A stretch of DNA of 64,000 nt from TWA4 sp051879195 (GTDB lineage Bacteria; Bacillota; Clostridia; Lachnospirales; Lachnospiraceae): assembly GCA_051879195.1 (NCBI GenBank), contig JBJELO010000287.1, positions 11,786 to 75,785 of the forward strand, written 5' to 3'. The notes beneath the pieces are model-generated. The model was not told where the DNA came from. It ran no database searches and was given only the letters and a program-made list of their open reading frames with translations. The translations under genes and the position numbers were made by a program. This document shows positions 34,895-43,035 of this stretch, in pieces (the stretch's first letter is position 1; the number at the start of each line of letters is the position of its first letter).

Positions 34895-37024
34895 TTATTC
34901 ATCCAGATACAGCCGGAGCAGTACGCAGTCACCTCCGGTTTCCACTTCATTGCCGCCGTAATATCCATCACGGTTTCCAAAGCAGGCGATGAATGGTCCG
35001 TTGTGGTTCTTCACCACACCAACCTCTGTTTCCACACCGGCCTGTTCCAGGCTTTGATTCAACCGGTTATACGCCACATATCCTGCACTTTCATGTTCAT
35101 GCTCGGGAAGAATCGGATACCCGTTTTTCACACAGGAAATCATGGGAATCGCTTCAGAAATCCGCACGCCTTCGGCTGTCAGCACATAATACGCTTCGGC
35201 ATCCTGTGACTGTTCAATATAGGACAGATCATCAATTACTGCATAGACTTCTCCGTCTCTGCCCACCATCTCAGCAGAACCAGCCAGAGAATCGATTCCC
35301 ACCTGTTCTGTCAGCAGCCAGCGCAGATCAATTCCTTCAAAATAATCAAGCCAGCCGCCCACACCCATATACGGGTAGCTTTCTTCGTTGCCGATTGTAC
35401 CGTAATAATTGCCTGCAGCCGCTTCCGGGTATTCCCTCATGAGATTCTCCATATCCGTTGTGGTAAACGATTTTGTGCTGACAGCACCCAGATATTCGGC
35501 TCCTTTCCTGTATACCTCCACGGTAAAGACAGCATCCGCGCTTTCCAGCCAGGGATCCCGGTTGTGGAATCCGTATTCCGGATCCTCAATGGTTTCTCCG
35601 GTTCCCAGAAATACGCGACTCAGCTGTTCAATACGTTCTGTTTTACCTTCCTGAATCACAAGCAGTTCAGGCATAACACCTTCCTGACCGGAATCCGTTC
35701 CCGACACGCCCAGCACCAGAAGAACCAGGGTACTGTCCTTCTGAATACTATCAATGGAAAATCTTTTCTCTGTGTTCCCCTGACAGTTTAAAAACAGATT
35801 CTCCTGCTCCATGTCTGCACCGCACAGGTCAAGAAATTTCATAAAATCAAGTCCGATACAATCTTCATATTCTGCAGCCAGTCCCAGCTGATTCATCTGG
35901 ATGTTCCCGTAGGAAATCCGATACAGTTCCTCCAGATCATACAGAGAATAAATCTGCTGTTCCGGCATGGCTGATCCGGTTATGGTGACGGTCCGGTACA
36001 AATCGGTTCCATCTGTTATTCCCTCCGCGGCAATCCGGCTGATGGAAAGGCAGTCGATCTGTTCCTGCTCCTTCGCTGTTATTTCACGATTCTGTTCCGT
36101 CACTTTTTTCTTCATTCCGGCTTCATGGCTGTCTTCCGCTTCTGAATCATCTCCGTTTTCACCGACTGTTCCTTCCGATGTCATGCCCTCCTGTCCTTTT
36201 TCTTCTGCTGCTTCTGATATGTCATCTCCATTCACCTTCAGGTAACCATAGATTTCAATATCCGGAGTTCCTTTTCCATTTACATTCTGCACGGTAATCA
36301 GATTATCTTCACAGGAAAAGGAATACTCTTCTCCATAATTACTGCTGAGAACTTCAACTATTTTTTCCCCTATGTCCACTTCATCTTCCATCAGAAACTC
36401 ATGTCCGTGTACAGCAGCATACCCATCCAGCATCTCCCCTGCCCGGGTTTCTGCTGCCGGAATCAGTTCACCGTCTTCCAGCAGACCAATCCATGCAATA
36501 CTTCGGATATTCCAGGAAGAATCCACCTGCTTTACTGTATATCCTTCACCGGACTGAACCGTAGACAGACAAACGCCGGAAGGAATGATTCCCTCCAGTT
36601 CGAATTCTTTTGCTGCATATGTCTGTGTCTCGTCCTGTATACCGGTTATGGTATCCGCCTTTTCCGACTTTCCAATTTTCAGAATTCCGTCCGTGACCGC
36701 ATCTACTGAAATAATCAGCTCTGCTGTATTAACCTGATCTCCCTGTTCCAGCACATAATCATCCGCATCGATACGATTTCCGGCTATCGTAATCCGCAGT
36801 GTGTCTTTTTGATCCGGCTGAACCGATATAGCCTTATCAAATGTCAGAGCAACCTTCACATACTGGCTGCTCTCTGTTCCTTCATTACATGAAGTGATTT
36901 CTGCACCTGTCAGAGCAGGTGATTTTTCTTCATCCACTGCAGTTTTTCCACAGCAGGTACAGATAAAAATCATCACAATGACAGCAAACAGGAGACACCC
37001 GGATTTTCCTCTTTGTGTTTTCAT
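34895..37024 (-). CDS. Large surface lipoprotein, first gene of the surface/ABC cluster
   Basis: 709 residues; lipobox ICTCCGK near residue 24-26 marks a lipoprotein. The ATG follows AAAGGGG. Region about 35-230 repeats the architecture of the late module in the 1118-residue protein: an Ig-like strand set (ALTFDKAISVQ...LRITIAGNRI), a linker, and an alpha/beta piece with a HGHEF motif. Region about 300-700 contains LGLAAEYEDCIGLDFMKFLDLCGAD and VGGWLDYFEGIDLRWLLTEQVGID, two copies of a sulfite-oxidase/molybdopterin-like beta fold by pattern. The Glu/Gly linker at about 265-310 is low-complexity. Likely presents or captures the substrate outside the membrane. No enzyme activity can be claimed. 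Confidence 0.75.
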   Translation of the reverse strand: MKTQRGKSGCLLFAVIVMIFICTCCGKTAVDEEKSPALTGAEITSCNEGTESSQYVKVALTFDKAISVQPDQKDTLRITIAGNRIDADDYVLEQGDQVNTAELIISVDAVTDGILKIGKSEKADTITGIQDETQTYAAKEFELEGIIPSGVCLSTVQSGEGYTVKQVDSSWNIRSIAWIGLLEDGELIPAAETRAGEMLDGYAAVHGHEFLMEDEVDIGEKIVEVLSSNYGEEYSFSCEDNLITVQNVNGKGTPDIEIYGYLKVNGDDISEAAEEKGQEGMTSEGTVGENGDDSEAEDSHEAGMKKKVTEQNREITAKEQEQIDCLSISRIAAEGITDGTDLYRTVTITGSAMPEQQIYSLYDLEELYRISYGNIQMNQLGLAAEYEDCIGLDFMKFLDLCGADMEQENLFLNCQGNTEKRFSIDSIQKDSTLVLLVLGVSGTDSGQEGVMPELLVIQEGKTERIEQLSRVFLGTGETIEDPEYGFHNRDPWLESADAVFTVEVYRKGAEYLGAVSTKSFTTTDMENLMREYPEAAAGNYYGTIGNEESYPYMGVGGWLDYFEGIDLRWLLTEQVGIDSLAGSAEMVGRDGEVYAVIDDLSYIEQSQDAEAYYVLTAEGVRISEAIPMISCVKNGYPILPEHEHESAGYVAYNRLNQSLEQAGVETEVGVVKNHNGPFIACFGNRDGYYGGNEVETGGDCVLLRLYLDE

Positions 37025-37102
37025 TTGAATCCCCTTTCATTGATTTATATAAACCGCGAATCATCAAACAATCTTAAAATAAACTAAAATAAATAATAAT
37101 TA

Positions 37103-37130
37103 ATTATACTCACACATTATCATATAATGT
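37103..37130 (-). promoter_or_regulatory. Promoter with 17-bp perfect palindrome for the surface/ABC cluster
   Basis: Minus-strand TATAAT at 37103-37108. Five bases upstream, ACATTAT-CAT-ATAATGT (37114-37130) is a perfect 7-3-7 palindrome covering the spacer and -35. It is A/T-rich like Fur/PerR-type boxes but does not match the Fur 7-1-7 pattern. A repressor binding here would block the whole cluster. Confidence 0.6.
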
Positions 37131-37274
37131 ACAAATTTTCAACCTGTTTTTCGTTTTTTCATCTGTAATTTTTCACAGTTTTCTTTTGGATTGTATATTA
37201 ATAGATTATTTTCATTGTTATTTATTCCATTTTATAGAAGCTTGTTTCTTATTTATCAATAAAAATAAACAAAA

Positions 37275-37308
37275 CAAAAAAATGCCAGCTGACTGTTCAT
37301 CAGCTGAC
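37275..37308 (-). terminator. Terminator of the cardiolipin synthase gene
   Basis: Minus-strand stem GTCAGCTGA / TCAGCTGGC with a 7-base loop, followed by ATTTTTTTG. Confidence 0.8.
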
Positions 37309-37328
37309 ATAACAATATTTTTTTCTTA

Positions 37329-38888
37329 TTACATCAATGGTGCAAACATTCGGAGTACTTTTCCGGTTGCTCTTTCCAACAGCTTCTGGCTTCCGTAATC
37401 CTTTTCCGTAACTGTCTGACACTGCGCCAGAGTATTCCGGTAATCTGTTTCAATATCTTCGATTACAGAATTTCTGTAAAGTACAACTCCGCATTCAAAA
37501 TGGTGATACAGGCTGCGGTAATCGAGATTTACCGTTCCAACTACTGCTTTTTCATCATCGCTTACAAAAATCTTTGCATGAACAAAACCAGGCGTATACT
37601 CATAAATGGAAACTCCTGCCTCCAGCAGTTCGTTATAATAGGTTTTTGCCAGTACAAACGCATACTTTTTATCCGGGATGTGAGGCATGATAATCTTCAC
37701 ATCCACACCACGTTTTGCAGCATAGGTCAGCGCCATGATCATTTCGTAATCAAGAATCAGATAGGGCGTCATGATATGCACATATCTCTGCGCCGTGTTC
37801 AGAATATCCAGATAGACTCTCCTGCCGATCCGTTCATTGCCGAACGGACTGACGCCATAAGGGATAAAATATCCGTTCTGTCCGATATTGTCTATCCGGG
37901 GAGAACGGTATTTCTCATAGTTTTCCTGTTTCTGTTCCGATACATTCCACATTTCAAGAAAAAGATAGGTAAAACGTTCCACTGCTCTGCCTTTTACCAT
38001 AATCGCCGTATCTTTCCAGTGGCCGAACCGTTCTTTCCGGTTGATATATTCGTCCGCCAGATTCGTACCGCCGGTAAATGCCACCTTTCCGTCAATCACC
38101 AGAATTTTTCTATGATCACGGTTATTATAGTGCGAGGAAAAGAACGGCTTGATGGGAGAAAACATTTTACACCGGATTCCGTCTTCTTCAAGAAGCTTCG
38201 GGTAGAAATAGGGAAGCAGCGTCATGGCGCACATACCGTCATACATGAACCGTACCTCAACCCCTTCCTGTACTTTCTCCTTCAGAATTTCAAGGATGGA
38301 ATTCCACATAAACCCCTCTTCCACAATGAAATATTCCAGGAAAATAAACTTTTCCGCTTTTTTCAGTTCTGTAAGAATATCCTGAAACTGATCGTCGCCC
38401 AGCGGATAGAATCTTGCCTCCGTTCTATCGTAAACAGGACAATTGGCATACCTGTTCATATAATCAGAAAAATGGCCCATCTGCGCATCTTCCTGATCCA
38501 GCCGTTCCTTTACCGACAGTTCCTGCGCAACATACTGCTTTGTTTCTCCGGACAATTTTTCCAGTCTTCTTCTAATGATTCTGGTTCCCGGCTGCATGGA
38601 AATATACAGATATAAAAGTGCCCCGAAGACGGGAAATACAAGGATGGGCAGCATCCAGACCAGTTTCAGGTCGGGATTTTCCCGCCCGTTGTACAGATGA
38701 AGAACCACCAGCAGACCGAGAACTACGAATACAACATATACCAGCAGGCTGTAATCCCGCAGGTAAAAATAAACAGCAATCAGCGATGCAAACTGAATCA
38801 GCATGGCCAGTATTACAAAAACCGACCTGCCGTAGATGATCGTCCCGGCACGTTTAATTCCTTTTTCTTTTAATTCTCCAGCTGTCAT
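37329..38888 (-). CDS. cls: Cardiolipin synthase (phospholipase D family)
   Basis: 519 residues. Two or three N-terminal membrane segments (about 22-75 and 80-97) precede two phospholipase D domains. The HKD motifs are HRKILVIDGKVAFTGGTNLADEY and HAKIFVSDDEKAVVGTVNLDYRS. This is the usual bacterial Cls layout, which makes cardiolipin from two phosphatidylglycerols at the membrane. AGGAG precedes the ATG at 38888. It is followed directly upstream by a second PLD-type gene (38944-40377). Confidence 0.93.
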   Translation of the reverse strand: MTAGELKEKGIKRAGTIIYGRSVFVILAMLIQFASLIAVYFYLRDYSLLVYVVFVVLGLLVVLHLYNGRENPDLKLVWMLPILVFPVFGALLYLYISMQPGTRIIRRRLEKLSGETKQYVAQELSVKERLDQEDAQMGHFSDYMNRYANCPVYDRTEARFYPLGDDQFQDILTELKKAEKFIFLEYFIVEEGFMWNSILEILKEKVQEGVEVRFMYDGMCAMTLLPYFYPKLLEEDGIRCKMFSPIKPFFSSHYNNRDHRKILVIDGKVAFTGGTNLADEYINRKERFGHWKDTAIMVKGRAVERFTYLFLEMWNVSEQKQENYEKYRSPRIDNIGQNGYFIPYGVSPFGNERIGRRVYLDILNTAQRYVHIMTPYLILDYEMIMALTYAAKRGVDVKIIMPHIPDKKYAFVLAKTYYNELLEAGVSIYEYTPGFVHAKIFVSDDEKAVVGTVNLDYRSLYHHFECGVVLYRNSVIEDIETDYRNTLAQCQTVTEKDYGSQKLLERATGKVLRMFAPLM

Positions 38889-38943
38889 AATCTTCTCCTT
38901 TTTCTTTCGTATAAATCTATCCGGCTCTGATCAGTTACCTGCA

Positions 38944-40377
38944 TTATAAAAACCGGCGTACAAATATGGTGAAAATGCGGAAAATTCCATAGAACATCTT
39001 CTTTCCTGTACTCAATTCCACCGTTTCATAATTCTCTCCATACCGGTAATCTCCATCTGCCATGGTTCGACTGAAAGTGATGTCCTCTTCTGCCTGCGCC
39101 CGGATCAGACGGTTCAGCTCCGGGCAGTCTACAGCCAGCATCAGTTCCGTATCCTGATAGGTGCTCCGCATATCCATGTTCCAGCATCCCACTACGCTCA
39201 ACCGGTCATCCACCACCATGGCCTTTGTATGATTGGAATGAGGGCCAAGATATTCATAAACCTGAACTCCCGTGTCCCAGATTCTCTGCTTCTGGTTCAT
39301 ATAATCGGTACATCCCCAGGGATTGGCACCGCTGGCAATATCATTGGTAATGATATCGACAGAAATACCGGACCGGCAGATCTGTTCCAGATCATCGTAC
39401 ATCTCATCCCCGCAGATAATATAAGGTGTGTAGATGGTTACCTGACTGCCGGTTCGCATCATCTGTGTCAGGCTGTACCACATATTTGGTTCTTTATTGC
39501 GCGCTTCCACAGGATTGGACAGCAGCGTTACCTTATTCGTTTCCATGGTCAGCTCCTGCCAGTCCTTTTCTTCCCAGGCAGAAGGATACAGTAACTTCAA
39601 TTCGTCATACCGCCCCGTCAGTTCCTCCATACAGTTTCTCACCTGATCGTTTTCCTTCCGGCAGGTAAATTCCTCACTTTCCGGCAGCCTCCAGACCTGT
39701 TCAAAATAATCTTTTACCTGCTGCAGAGAGGTCTCTTCCGTCCCGGCAGTCTGTTTTTCTTTCTTCTCCTCGTATACAAACAGCTCCCGGTCAATGTTAG
39801 CCGAAGTGGAATAATCTCCCAGAAACAGATCATAGGTATTGCGCCCGCCCAGAAGATACATGGCATCGTCCACAATCAGATATTTATCATGAAGTCTGGC
39901 CTGCAGCCTCCAGGGTTTCAGAAAATTCACCGGATTGTAGATGCGCAGCTGTACATTATCATGACCCGCCAGTGCCATAAAATAGGGATCATCTTTTACG
40001 GACAGAAAACCACTGAAGCCATCAATCAGAACACGCACCTGAACGCCCCGTTCTGCGGCATGAAGCAGCGCGGCCATGACATCCTTTCCCGACTGATCTG
40101 AATGAAAATCAAAAGTAGACAGAATCAGTTCCTTTTTTGCTTCTTTGATCATACTGAGACGCATCAGAAGCGCTTCTTTGTTATCTTCAATATAAGCCAC
40201 CCGCTCCGGCCCGGTTTCTTTTCCGTAGAATTCCATCCCGGAAAACTCCTTCTGAAACTGTTCAGAAACCGGTTTATGCGGAATATAAGGTATGGCAAAT
40301 GCACAGATATAAAAAGTCAGCAGTGCAAACAACACCCACAGCCATTTCCTACGATGCTTTTTCTTATTCCTCTGCAT
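38944..40377 (-). CDS. Phospholipase D-like/cardiolipin synthase-like protein
   Basis: 477 residues with one N-terminal membrane helix (WLWVLFALLTFYICAFAIP) and two PLD motifs: HDKYLIVDDAMYLLGGRNTYD and HTKAMVVDDRLSVVGCWNMDMRS. The middle (about 215-290) is a divergent insertion. It resembles the cytoplasm-facing or extracellular single-anchor PLD proteins (for example YmdC/ClsC-type) rather than canonical Cls. The ATG follows AAGGGAG. It lies 55 bases upstream of the cls gene in the same direction, so the two are probably co-transcribed. The exact lipid reaction is unknown. Confidence 0.82.
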   Translation of the reverse strand: MQRNKKKHRRKWLWVLFALLTFYICAFAIPYIPHKPVSEQFQKEFSGMEFYGKETGPERVAYIEDNKEALLMRLSMIKEAKKELILSTFDFHSDQSGKDVMAALLHAAERGVQVRVLIDGFSGFLSVKDDPYFMALAGHDNVQLRIYNPVNFLKPWRLQARLHDKYLIVDDAMYLLGGRNTYDLFLGDYSTSANIDRELFVYEEKKEKQTAGTEETSLQQVKDYFEQVWRLPESEEFTCRKENDQVRNCMEELTGRYDELKLLYPSAWEEKDWQELTMETNKVTLLSNPVEARNKEPNMWYSLTQMMRTGSQVTIYTPYIICGDEMYDDLEQICRSGISVDIITNDIASGANPWGCTDYMNQKQRIWDTGVQVYEYLGPHSNHTKAMVVDDRLSVVGCWNMDMRSTYQDTELMLAVDCPELNRLIRAQAEEDITFSRTMADGDYRYGENYETVELSTGKKMFYGIFRIFTIFVRRFL

Positions 40378-40477
40378 GTATTCTGCTGCTCCCTTTCCGT
40401 TCTGATATTGAACAGTATTATAATATCCCCATCCCGGTCTGACGTCAACCCATCATACTCGGGAAAAACGGGGCAGG

Positions 40478-40529
40478 TTGACAGACAGCGCTCATAAGGA
40501 TATAATGTCCTTGAAATGAACATTGTTCA
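40478..40529 (+). promoter_or_regulatory. Consensus SigA promoter with downstream dyad
   Basis: TTGACA (40478-40483), a 17-base spacer and TATAAT (40501-40506) form a perfect consensus promoter. TGAAC-ATT-GTTCA (40517-40529) lies just after the expected start site and could be a repressor operator. It serves the interrupted membrane-protein gene at 40560. Confidence 0.85.
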
Positions 40530-40559
40530 CCTTAATTTTAATATAAAGGAGTATTTATT

Positions 40560-41231
40560 ATGGCACAGGCTATCGCAGAAACTGTTTTTGATATTCTGTA
40601 TCTGGGATTTGCTTTCTCAGCAGGACTGATTATGCTGTTCCGGGGAAAAACATCTCTTGTGAAAAAAGCGGGACTGATGGCTGCCCTTCTGGGAGCCGGG
40701 GATTCGTTCCATCTGCTTCCCCGTTGTTATGCGTTGTGGACAACCGGTCTGGAAGCCCACGCAGCATGGCTGGGACTGGGCAAATTCATCACATCCATTA
40801 CCATGACCGTTTTCTATCTGATTCTCTATTATATCTGGAGAGAACATTATCAGATTGAAGGCAGGAAAGGACTCACATGGACCATGTGGATTCTGACCGT
40901 TTTAAGAATCGGATGCTGCCTGCTTCCCCAGAACCGATAGCTGGAATACCATCAGCCTCTTACATACGGCGTCCTGCGAAACATTCCGTTTGCCATTATG
41001 GGCATCCTGATTATTGTGATATTTGCTCAGGAAGCCGGAAAAAGAAAGGACCCCTTTTTCCGGTTCATGCCGCTGGCTGTCGGACTGTCTTTCGGCTTTT
41101 ACCTGCCTGTGGTTCTGTTCAGCAGCACGATTCCTGTCATCGGCATGCTGATGATTCCCAAAACACTGGCTTACGTATGGATTGTGGTAATGTGCCTGAA
41201 ACTGTACCGGCAGACAGAAAAATCCGCATAA
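40560..41231 (+). pseudogene. Membrane protein gene interrupted by an in-frame amber codon
   Basis: The frame from the ATG at 40560 (GGAG upstream) encodes several membrane helices, stops at a TAG at 40938-40940, and continues in the same frame to a TAA ending at 41231. The full product would be 223 residues with about seven helices. Sequence across the break reads LLPQNR-stop-LEYHQPLTYGVL, with good codon and helix continuity on both sides. A single base change from TGG (Trp) would explain it. The two halves look like one uncharacterised 7-helix protein of Firmicutes. No pyrrolysine system is visible. Readthrough or sequencing error cannot be excluded. Confidence 0.7.
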
Positions 41232-41308
41232 TACCCCGATAAACAAACAGGAAGCATATTCCCGGCAAAGTGACGGACCAAACGCAGACTCACGGAAACA
41301 AAAAAATG

Positions 41309-41368
41309 AACATGAGGAAAGGGCATATCTGCCGGCTTTACGCTGCAGATATGCCCTTTCCTCATGTT
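41309..41368. terminator. Long perfect stem-loop after malQ
   Basis: A 24-bp perfect stem (41309-41332 with 41345-41368) and a 12-base loop. On the minus strand it follows malQ and is followed by CATTTTTTTG, so it should terminate that transcript. The unusually long stem would also stop transcription from the other side. Confidence 0.75.
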
Positions 41369-41418
41369 TAATGTGTAACTGTTTATACACCCTTTTTTAT
41401 ACCGTATTTTACATACGC

Positions 41419-41454
41419 TTTTATGTCATCTTTTATGTCATCTTTTATGCATCC
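41419..41454. repeat. Three 12-bp tandem repeats at the end of malQ
   Basis: Two exact TTTTATGTCATC units and a variant third lie at the 3' edge of malQ; the malQ stop is inside the third unit. Confidence 0.7.
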
Positions 41455-42956
41455 TTTTTATGCCATGCTTTACGTCCGTATAAAGCTGTGACATCCTCGA
41501 TGTGCGCCAGCAGTTCGTCGGTCAGCTCGCCGGGAAGCATACGCCATTTCCAGTTATTGCCCAGAGTAGATGGCTTATTCATACGTGACTCGTTGCCGTA
41601 GCCGAAGTAGTCCTGCATGGGAATGATGCACATACGGGACACACTGCTCATCACAAGATAGATGATCTCCCAGTTCAGTTCCTCATCAGGTGTATGATCA
41701 TTGTGCAGATACCGGCGGACCATGGCCCGTTCCTCATCGGAAATACTCTGATACCAGCCCCGAAGTGTTTCGTTATCATGGGTTCCGGTGTAAACCACGC
41801 TGTTGTAGGTATAATTATGAGGCAGATAATCGCTGGCACTTCCCGTATCGCGGGAATCAAAGGCAAATTCCAGAACTTTCATACCCGGGAAGCCGCTGTC
41901 CCTTACCAGCTGACGGACAGAATCCGTCACATAGCCCAAATCCTCGGCAATGACTTCCATATCGCCCAGACGGCGTTTCATGGTATTGAACAGCTCAAGG
42001 CCCGGACCCTTTTCCCAGTGGCCGTTGCGGGCTGTCTTTTCCCCGTAAGGGATGGAATAGTATTCATCAAAGCCCCGGAAATGATCAATTCTCACCACAT
42101 CATACAGCTTGAAACAGTAAGCCAGGCGAGACATCCACCAGCCGTATCCGGTCTGGCGGTGATAATCCCAGCGGTACAGAGGATTGCCCCATACCTGTCC
42201 ATCTGCGGCAAATCCATCAGGCGGGCAGCCTGCAATCGCTGTGGGCAGGTTATTCTCATCCAGCTGGAACAGCTGAGGATGAGCCCAGGTATCCGCGCTG
42301 TCAAATGCCACATAAATCGGAATATCTCCGATGATGCGGATGCCTTTCTGATTGGCATAGGATTTCAGAGCCATCCACTGCTCTACGAATTTAAACTGCA
42401 TATATTTGTAAAATTCAATATCAAAATACAGCTTTTCACGGTAATAGTCCATGGCAAATCCATAATGTCTGCGGATATCCTCCGGCCACTGATCCCAGCT
42501 TGCATCGCCGAAGAACTTCTTCACCGCCATGAACAATGCATAATCGTCCAGCCAGTAGGCATTCTCCTGCTGGAAGCGGATAAAATCCGGATTCTGCGCA
42601 ATGTTGCTGCGCTCATAGGCTTTTCTCAGCAACGGATAACGATTCTCGTAAATCTTCGCATAATCCACTGTTCTGGGATCGTCGCCGAAATCCGCCGCAT
42701 CGCATTCTTCCTGTGTCAGTACGCCTTCCTCCACCAGTGCTTCCAGACTGATAAAGTACGGATTGCCTGCAAAGGTGGAAAAGGACTGATACGGTGAATC
42801 GCCATAGCTGGTCTGCCCCAGCGGCAGGATCTGCCAGTATCGCTGCTCCGCCTGTACCAGCTGATCCACAAATTCATACGCACTTTTTGAGAAGCAGCCG
42901 ATTCCGTAACGGGAAGGCAGACTGCTTACAGGTAATAATATCCCACTTTCTCTCAT
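41445..42956 (-). CDS. malQ: 4-alpha-glucanotransferase (amylomaltase, GH77)
   Basis: 503 residues. N-terminal ESGILLPVSSLPSRYGIGCFSKSAYEFVDQLVQ and SYGDSPYQSFSTFAGNPYFISL are typical. The active site shows VRIDHFRGFDEYYSIP (nucleophile Asp), IAEDLGYVTDSV (acid/base Glu) and YTGTHDNETLRGW (stabiliser Asp). It transfers maltodextrin segments so that short alpha-glucans can be used by phosphorylases and glucosidases. It is one of three alpha-glucan genes in a row on this strand. GGGGAT lies ahead of the ATG. Confidence 0.96.
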   Translation of the reverse strand: MRESGILLPVSSLPSRYGIGCFSKSAYEFVDQLVQAEQRYWQILPLGQTSYGDSPYQSFSTFAGNPYFISLEALVEEGVLTQEECDAADFGDDPRTVDYAKIYENRYPLLRKAYERSNIAQNPDFIRFQQENAYWLDDYALFMAVKKFFGDASWDQWPEDIRRHYGFAMDYYREKLYFDIEFYKYMQFKFVEQWMALKSYANQKGIRIIGDIPIYVAFDSADTWAHPQLFQLDENNLPTAIAGCPPDGFAADGQVWGNPLYRWDYHRQTGYGWWMSRLAYCFKLYDVVRIDHFRGFDEYYSIPYGEKTARNGHWEKGPGLELFNTMKRRLGDMEVIAEDLGYVTDSVRQLVRDSGFPGMKVLEFAFDSRDTGSASDYLPHNYTYNSVVYTGTHDNETLRGWYQSISDEERAMVRRYLHNDHTPDEELNWEIIYLVMSSVSRMCIIPMQDYFGYGNESRMNKPSTLGNNWKWRMLPGELTDELLAHIEDVTALYGRKAWHKKDA

Positions 42957-43035
42957 TTTTGCATCCCCATTCTTTTATATTCTGTCAAAAGTTTACCATT
43001 TCAGGAAAAAAATGGCAAATAGAAATCAGTCGGTT

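Larger units (their letters stand above)
37025..37328. other. AT-rich intergenic region between the surface/ABC cluster and the cardiolipin synthase gene
   Basis: No gene is supported. It holds the promoter and 17-bp palindrome of the surface/ABC cluster and, nearer 37300, the terminator of the cardiolipin synthase gene. Confidence 0.7.

Noticed and set aside
37103..37130. Canonical Fur box
   Set aside because: The palindrome is 7-3-7 and does not contain GATAATGATAATCATTATC-type repeats, so I do not call it Fur.
40938..40940. Amber codon read as pyrrolysine or other recoding
   Set aside because: No pyl genes, recoding element or conserved downstream structure seen; a simple nonsense change fits better.
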